From Bombyx mori (Eukaryota; Arthropoda; Insecta; Lepidoptera; Bombycidae), in contig NC_085124.1 in the NCBI RefSeq assembly GCF_030269925.1, positions 10,416,001 to 10,480,000 of the forward strand: DNA of 64,000 bases, written 5' to 3'. Position numbers and translations under genes: made by a program. How positions within the stretch are numbered: the stretch's first letter is position 1; each line of letters begins with the position of its first letter. Of the stretch, positions 22,901-31,900 are shown piece by piece. A model generated the notes under the pieces. The model made no database searches and was not told where the DNA came from. It was given only the letters and a program-made list of their open reading frames with translations.

Positions 22901-25900
22901 CCTTGTTCTGTAATTTTTTTTTTAAATTTGTTGTAGATAATTATGAGAAAACTAGCTGTACCCGTCCGCTTCGCTGGGCATTTAAATTTAACATTATTAT
23001 TTCTCACCCCCAACAAAGATTCTCATCATTAACGCCCCCGCAACTGGTGTAGGGAGTCCAACACTCATATATTAGCCTATCCATTAGGTACATGTATTTT
23101 CTACATGGATACCAAATTTCAAGTCAATTGGATGCATGGTTCAGTCGTTATAACGGAACATCCGTAAAAACCACTGTAGATTTATATATTAGTATAGATT
23201 TAGGACGACATTTATCTATTTGATCTATTAATAAACGTGATATTAGTAAAAACGAATTCGTTTTTTTTTTTATTGCTTAGGTGGATGGATGAGCGAGCTC
23301 ACAGCCCACCTGGTGTTACGAAATATTCGTAAGACTTTAATCGATAAAACTTTGTACCAATCAACATAATTATGTCCTGTAAGTACGCCTTCGACAATCT
23401 AGGACATGAATGATTAATCTAGACGCTGCCATGTAACTCGAAGAATTGGACAATGCGCTGCGTACTAATTCTGAACCAATTATTGAAGGCTTTATGCTAT
23501 CAATGACATCTTTCCTATATATAGTATTAATTGTGTCCTACTCTATAATTGTAAAAATCGATATAGTGATATTGTGCGTAAGCTGAAAGGGCGGGTCAAA
23601 TTTATATAACTTCCATTCTTTTTCTGGAATATACTTTGTCAGTACTTAACCAAAAGCCATTTTGATTAGAATTTGTACTAGTTGAGTGATTACTGGAGTC
23701 CATAGACATCTACAACGTAAATGCGCCACCCACCTTAAGATATAATTTCTAAGATCTCAAGTATGGTTACAACGGCTGTCCTACCCTTCAAACCGAAACG
23801 CATTACTGCTTCACGGCAGAATTAGGCAGGGCGGTGGTACCTACCCGTGGGGACTCACAAGAGATCCTACCACCAGTACTGTTCGATAGCTTCTACTTTA
23901 AAAATTACACCCAAACAAAAACACACAAACCTTTTTTAAATAAAAAAATTAAATAACACAAAACATTAGTACTACGCAAGCGCGCACGCAGCACACCGCT
24001 AACTCTCCGACGCATCGTGCTGTCTCGCTACTCAATGGCTTGCTAGCCTATGCTCCGGAAATGGATATATTCCATGATGGTTTGCAGCGATTTATTGTTG
24101 TTGTTAGGAATTACTTAAGCTAATTATTAATACCTTACAAATGTTTTGGTTTATACTGTTAATTTGTAAGTAGACTAAATAAATGAATAAATAAGACACC
24201 TCACAACAAACTCACCGCTTTCAGCTAAAAACCAAAACGCCTTGCAGAATTCTATACTCGCCGACTGCGATATATTCACGATACGCCTAGCCCTCAACTC
24301 AGGGTTGATCAGGTACTGCCCTCCGGTCCAAACAGAGCTAATCACGTTTCCGTGACAGTAGTACGCTTCAGAGAAACCCGCCATACATATGGATATGCCT
24401 TTTAGTATTCCGCGCATCGATGGTATGAACTGCAATGTTTGAATTCATTTAAATGACAAATCTTCCATTGCAATGAACCGTTTGCAATACACGAATTTTT
24501 ACAAAATATGGACAGAAATGTATTCGAGCATTTGAAAATCCTATTCGACGAAATTATGGGAAGACATTTTTTAATTAATGTAGGGTGAAATTGGTTGCAA
24601 CAGAGAGTAGAATGAACAAAAATCTTACAATTAAGAAGTGTTTAATTTTTAAGGAACTAACTATTCAAATCGTTTAGAATACGAAATAACTTACTTCGCT
24701 ATTGAATAATAGATGTTTTGAATTTTAACGATGTGTTTTATCTTATTAAATATCTAATGAAGAGGAAGCTTGAGGCCAAAGGTTGTTTTTAAAATAAATT
24801 CTTGTATACGTATATGTATGTATATAATTATAAAATAGATACTTTATAATAAAGCAATAGCAACTAAATATGTGCAAACTGGTTCGACCTTGAATATTAA
24901 ATTATTTACGCATTGATTTTTATGATATTCTCATCTTGAAGTTAACTGACTAGTTTGTCTCTATTTCAATTAATAATTATAACTAAAACTGAAAGGCAAC
25001 TAATAGTTTGTTCGTTTTTTTTTCAATGAAAACAATATCCGATCTAAAAACACAAATCTTGTAATGTTATTATTTTCTCAATTAATCTTTTGTTTAATGT
25101 GCTTACATTACTTTATCATACGTGCAAGCAAACATTAATGTCTTTAGTTATCTTACGAAAACTAGTTGTTGATGTACGTAATCATTAAGGCGTAATCAAG
25201 TGTGGTCTTCTTGAACATAACCATTGGTTTTTCGGATAGACTAAAACACACGCCAACAAATTTGTAGCGTTTGGGTGAAATTCGACGGGTATGTGTAAAA
25301 GCCCTCTTGGGGATGTTAACACGCTGTACGACATATGAAAAATCGAGTATTGTCATTCGGGTCGCGGTGCTCACAGGTGAGCCTTATTTTACTGAACTAT
25401 TGCTATGATGGTCACCTGTGAGTCTCTTGAAATATCTAAACTAGACGGTAAAAGTCGCTAATTTTATCTTCCGTCCAAATTATCGCATTTTATAAATTTT
25501 AGAATGAAAATATCAATGCGAGGGACATGTGATGCGTAGAGAGGAGATTCATGCATGTGACTAGAAGATGTATAGAAATGGTATTGGTATTACTGAATCC
25601 CTGAATTTGGCTAGGCCCGAATGGTATAGCACGCTGGGCTCACCGGTGGGTCGTAAAGCCTATGTGTTAACCCTGACGTTACATAATAGCGTTTGGACGT
25701 AATTGCTAGTAGAATCCCGGGTCGAAAAACCTAGTCTTGGCTACCACCTAAACGACCCCGTTGCGGCGGTGACAACGATCGACAGCCGCGGTAGTTGCAA
25801 ACAAAACAATCTTGCCCGTCACATATTGAAAGTAGTTTTTAATACCGTCGTCATCGTCCACGGTGCTACCTAGTTCGTATCGAGGTTACGTACAGCGCGA

Positions 25901-28900
25901 AGTGGAACCTCGTTAGGATCTTACCGCGTTAAAAGACAGGCTTTTTTCTTCCTTCCTTAACTGTGAACTATTTCGCTCTGATTGTCCATTGCCAAAATCT
26001 CGAATTGACATTTAGCATGAGAAGCATCCGTGAGGCACTAGGCCAGATCTCTTATATCATAATTTAAGCATTGATTGTAATTTTTTTTCGGTTTATTCTT
26101 ACATCACTAAAAATACCAGATGTTGTTGTTAAATAATACTTTCCAAGCTTAAGATTGTAGACTGCTCTTTGTCATAATTACCGCATTCGTTTGTAGCTGT
26201 CATAGAATTAAAGATATCGACAAAAAGCTGAATACGCCTAACGAAATTTTCAACACAATTTTATATATTTTCGAAGTGCTGGTACACCAAGCCATTTCAC
26301 CCGCTGTGTAGAAGATTTTCCATTTTTCGTTTACCCCACAGACTATGTAAGTTTTTTTTTTATATACATATAGATCCTTACTTGAAAGCCAAGACATCTT
26401 CCGTAGAAGCAATACTGATTTATTGTGTCGGCTTGAGAGAATAGTTCTTCGGGTGTATGATGTTCGGTAGGAAACAGTTCTCCGGGGGGTGCCCAACCAA
26501 GTAAAGTCTGAAGGTGATGTAAACAGGTTCCGAGCGATGCTAAAAGTTGGCCGCACGACTCTATTTCCCTGAAAACGGAAATGATAAAATAAAGCTCTGC
26601 TAAGCCCTAGATTGGTATAGGGTAAAGCCGAGATAGATGCCCCACTTTTTGAAATAGTCATGTAATTTTGAAAATATTAGTTTTATACGAATAATTTCTA
26701 TTAATGTAGTTAGCTCAATCCTTTATGTTTAATTAGTATACATTTTTTTTAACCTATAAAATACAGATTTTGCAGAAATTCGTTTATCGTAGAACCTTTT
26801 TTTGGAGGATAGATGCCTACCTGTATGGATAGTTGCCCCACCAAGAAAATACTGAGTAGGATAGATGCCTGCAGTGAAGGATACATGCCCTTTATACCGT
26901 ATAAACGAAAAAACCAAACCAAATATTAAGAAGTTCTATTCCTAACAGAGCAATTGTCTACAAGAAACATTGGTCATAATAATAAAAAATATTTTGTATT
27001 TTTTAAGTCTTTGAATGTTTATAATTAAAAGATAATTCTCATATCACACAAATGATCATAATTAAATTTTTAAAGCGCTAAGTAAGCGTAAGCTAAACTA
27101 CAATTTTTTTTGTTTCAACATGCATCATCCTATTTTTTATTAAATAAAATTTTACAAATATTTATTTAACAAAAATATAAATTCTTAATTGTTTATAAAA
27201 TATTCACATTAAGTGTCAATGTGTACATTGCAAAATCATACTTTTTTATATTGAATTAACACAATAAAGATATCTTTATTATTTTGTCCAATTGAAGTTT
27301 AACTGGATAGTGCTTTCAATTTTCCACATCTTCTACATCATTTCTGAAAAACACGTTTCATGTAGCTAGTTCTGAAACATTAAACATTGAATCCAGTCGG
27401 ATTGCGACTTCGTATTTTTATAGTTTTCAAAACATTCAATGCAGATATTTTATGCAGATTACATGCGTTTTAGGTTTATCCCTTAGATTTCTTTAGGGGC
27501 AAATCTATTGTTTTACTTCCTTTCATTTTATAGTTAAGTGGATTGTCTTCATCTTCGCTGCTTGAACTGTAAATAATTTGTTTGTGTTTTATGTTTTCAA
27601 GGCATATTTCTGCTATATTCTGAAATGACAGAGTATGGAGGGATAGATGCCCCTAAAGGCACCTATACCCCAAAAAATCAGGGCAACTATCCTTTGTGAT
27701 AAGGATAGATACCCAAATTTTTTGTAAATAAATTATAAACATAATAGCATTTATTTATACCTAGATGCAGGCTCAATGAACCAATATATTTACGCAGTAA
27801 AAAATATAATGGAATTTTACACTAATTATAAAGTTATACCACGCTAAATACTAACCTTTAAATCTTTGACGTGTTCGTGAAATTCCGCGCGGAGAAAATT
27901 ATATGTACGAGGAAAACACTTCGTCACCACGCGATTGTCAAATGGTACATAAGGTATAGGGTGACTGTGCTTCTTACTTATTAAATTAATTTTTTGCAAT
28001 GAGTGCGGGAAGTTAGGTTTTTAGAACATGAGGCACCTATCCCGCTGCGGCATCTATCCAGGTTTTACCCTACACGTTGAGACGTATTATGAACCCTAAT
28101 TGCTGTTGCGAAGCAGTCGTGCATTTCGGTTTAGGCGGTGGGATTATCATTTCTCAATAAAATTGGACTTTGTTTTAAGGTACTAATACAACACTAGAAA
28201 GTCCCCTAGCACGTAGGCCCGTAGTGAAAGAAGAAGTTTCGCAAGTTGTTCTTATTATCCATACTAATAATATAAATATGAAAATGTCTGTTTGTCCTAC
28301 TTTCATATCGATTTGCATTGATTCCCTTTTTCATAGTGATAGTATTAGGTCAGGAGAGTGATATGGGCTACTTTTTATCCCAAACAAAACCATCATATTT
28401 CAACCGGAAATAACTTTTCATTATCATAACAAAAATTGTTGATTTCTTCTTTTTTTTTCGGCAAAATGAAGTAATGGCTTGATTAATTGAGATATTGAGC
28501 GTAAGCCGTTAAACGGATTTTGATAAGATGTCATCTCGGGAAAGTTGTTTTTTACGGGAGCAAATTCACGGGCAAAGCTATTTATTTTTTAAAATAGACT
28601 AATCATTTCGCTGACAATTTCTTTGAAAATATATTATTATAGCGACTGTAATAGCAAATCGAACTCAAAATTTAAATTAGCCTTTTTAGTGGATATCCTA
28701 GTTAGGGTAATTGGCCTAAAGTAACGGCAATATTGTATTGCTATCGGTCATTGATGGGTCCTGCAAATTTGAAGTAAATCTGAACTCTTGAAGTTGGTGA
28801 AAATTACCTTGAAAGATTAAGTAACATAGATAAATAGATACAGGTGAAACTTAATGAAAGAATGTTATAAACCAAACAAACAGTTTACAATTATTTTTAT

Positions 28901-31900
28901 TTATTTATAAGAAGAGTATAAGATAATATAGATTTTATTCATAGTGCCAATAATTGTATTATTGCTGTTGATAGACTGCCAAGCGGAAGCCCTCTTGAGG
29001 ACGTTCATTTTAAAATAGTGACCCTTGATACGCATGCTGTAATGATGGTATGTATTAACTAATAACACATAAACAAAATAATATAGCCAGTATTCCATTG
29101 AGACGTGAGTTGCAAATCGCTTTTATGTGATTTAATATTTAAAATATGGAGTCAGAGAACGAATCTTGGCTTGTTACGTAAAATGCTTGGTGTGTTCGTA
29201 TTGAGTGATGCGTACGTGTGGGGCCCCAGAGAAAGAAAGAGAGATGCATATTTTGGGTCCGAAGCGGTCACGTGTTTTAATTTCAAGGGTAGCTGATGTT
29301 TTTTTGTTTATTTATTGGGCTGATGGGTTAACAAGCTCTCGACCCACCTAGTGTAAAATTATCGTTCCTCGTAGAAATCACAACGTTAATGCCGTCAATG
29401 AGACATGAGGCCGAAGTATCAATATTATTGTAAAAAAAAAAACGCCTGTCGCAGCATTTTAATAAGAACGCATGACTGCTTCGCAGAAGGAATAGGCAAG
29501 GTTAAATAATCTGAAGGCAGCATTTATTTGAGACGTCCATGGGCTCAGGTAACAACTAAAATTATGTGGAGGACAAGACATTGAGCGAGTCGTTTTTTTG
29601 ATTGATTTTGAGCTTTGATTCGAATGACATTAATTTGATAATAGCTTTAGCATATTGCCGTAGCAAATTAGGGCCAAGATACATATAAAATTTGCATAAA
29701 CTTTATTCTTTAATATATTGCAATTCATGTTTTCTATAAATGATAAACATACACAATGTAACATAATGTAATTTAAATATTTTGTTTCTGTGCTCAGCAA
29801 GCCGTAAACAGGTATTTTATAGCTACTTAGCACTACGCAAGTCCGATGACAGTCTGGCCCATAGTGCGAAAGAGAAGGCTGACCTTCTGGTCAAACTCTT
29901 CGCCTCGAACTCGACTGTGGACGACGGGGGTGCCACACCATGGAACATCCCCCGGTGTGATTGTTCCCTGCCGGAGATCTGCTTTACACAGTGTGCAGTC
30001 AGGCGGGAACTCCCACTCTTGGATGTCGATAAGTCGAGTGGGCCAGACGGCATCCTTGGTGTGGCTCTGAAAACGTGCGCCCCTGAGTTGATGCCTGCGC
30101 TAACGCGTTTGTATCGTCTCTCTTATTGCGATAACAGGGTTCCGTCTTCATGGAAGACCACCCACGTCCACCCTATTCCCAAGAAGGGTGACTGGTCGGA
30201 CCCATCGAGCTATAGGCCTATTGCGATAACTTCCTTGCTTTCCAAGGTGATGGAGCGAATAATAAATATACAACTCCTGAAGTATCTTGAAGATCGCCAG
30301 CTGATCAGTGACCGACAGTACGGTTTCCGTCACGGTCGCTCAGCTGGCGATCTTCTTGTATACCTTACTCACAGGTGGGCTGAAACCTCGGAGAGCAGGG
30401 ACGAGGCTCTTGCTGTGAGCCTTGATATCGCGAAGGCCTTCGACAGGTTCTGGCATAGGGCACTTCTGTCGAAGCTACCATCTTACGGAATCCCCGAGGG
30501 TCTCTACAAGTGGATCGCTAGCTTTTTGGATAGGCGGAGCATCACGGTCGTTGTAGACGGTGACTGTTCTGATACCATGACCATTAACGCTGGCGTTCCA
30601 CAAGGTTCGGTGCTCTCCCCCACGCTTTTCGTGCTGTATATCAATGATATGCTGTCTATTGATGGCATGCATTGCTATACGGATGACAGCACGGGGGATG
30701 CGCGATATATCGGCCATCAGAGTCTCTCTCGGAGCGTGGTGCAAGAGAAACGATCAAAACTTGTGTCTGAAATGGAGAACTCTCTGGGGCGAGTCTCCAA
30801 ATGGGGTGAATTGAACTTGGTTCAATTCAACCCGTTAAAGACACAAGTTTGCGCGTTCACTGCGAAGAAGGACCCCTTTGTCATGGCGCCGCAATTCCAA
30901 GAAGTATCCCTGCAACCTTCCGAGAGTATCAGGATCCTTGAGGTCGACATTTCGAGCGATGTCTAGTTTCGGAGTTATTTGGAAGGCAAAGCCAAGTTGG
31001 CGTCCAAAATGTTGGGAGTCCTCAACAGAGCGAAGCGGTACTTCACGCCTGGACAAAGGAATTTGCTTTATAAAGTACAAGTCCGGCCTCGCGTGGAGTA
31101 CTGCTCCAATCTCTGGGCCGGGGCTCCCAAACACCAGCTTCTTCCATTTGACTCCATACAGAGGAGGGCCGTTCGGATTGTCAATAATCCCATTCTCACG
31201 GATCGTTTGGAACCTCTGGGTCTGCGGAGGGACTTCGGTTCCCTCTGTATTTTGTTTCGTATGTTCCATGGGGAGTGCTCTGAGGAATTGCGCGAGATGA
31301 TACCGGCATCTCGTTCTTACCATCGCACCGCCCGCCACCGGAGTAGAGTTCATCCATACTACCTGGAGCCACTGCGGTCATCCACAGTGCGTTTCCAGAG
31401 GTCTTTTTTGCCACGGCTATGGAATGAGCTCCCCTCCAAGGTGTTTCCCGAGCGCTATGACATGTTCTTCTTCAATCGAGGCTTGTGGAGAGTATTAAGC
31501 TGTAGGCAGCGGCTTGGCTCTGCCCCTTGCATTGCTGAAGTCCATGGGCGACGGTAACCTCTCACCATCAGGTGGGCCATATGCTCGTCTGCCTACAAGG
31601 CCAATAAAAAAAAGAAAAAACGGAAGGGGCCTGGCTTTGACCCCACCATTGTTGACATCCATGACGGTAACTGTTCAACATCAGATTGGCTTATCTGCCT
31701 ACAAGGGCAATGAGATATATATATATCTATCAATACACTGAGATTGTGAACCAGCATTAACTACTAGCAGGGCGAGTTGTGTCTTCGCATAGGTTGAAAC
31801 TGCCACTCTCCGTACTCCTGTAAAGCAATGTTGCATTCCGGATTTAAGTGTGAAAAGTCCATTACATAATCTGTTTGCGACCCAGTTTCTAAGCACTATG

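Noticed and set aside
25610..25760. Possible tRNA-like or gene fragment (ggcccgaatggtatagcacg)
   Set aside because: A box A-like start is present but no convincing box B or stem follows, and no repeat partner was found in the window.
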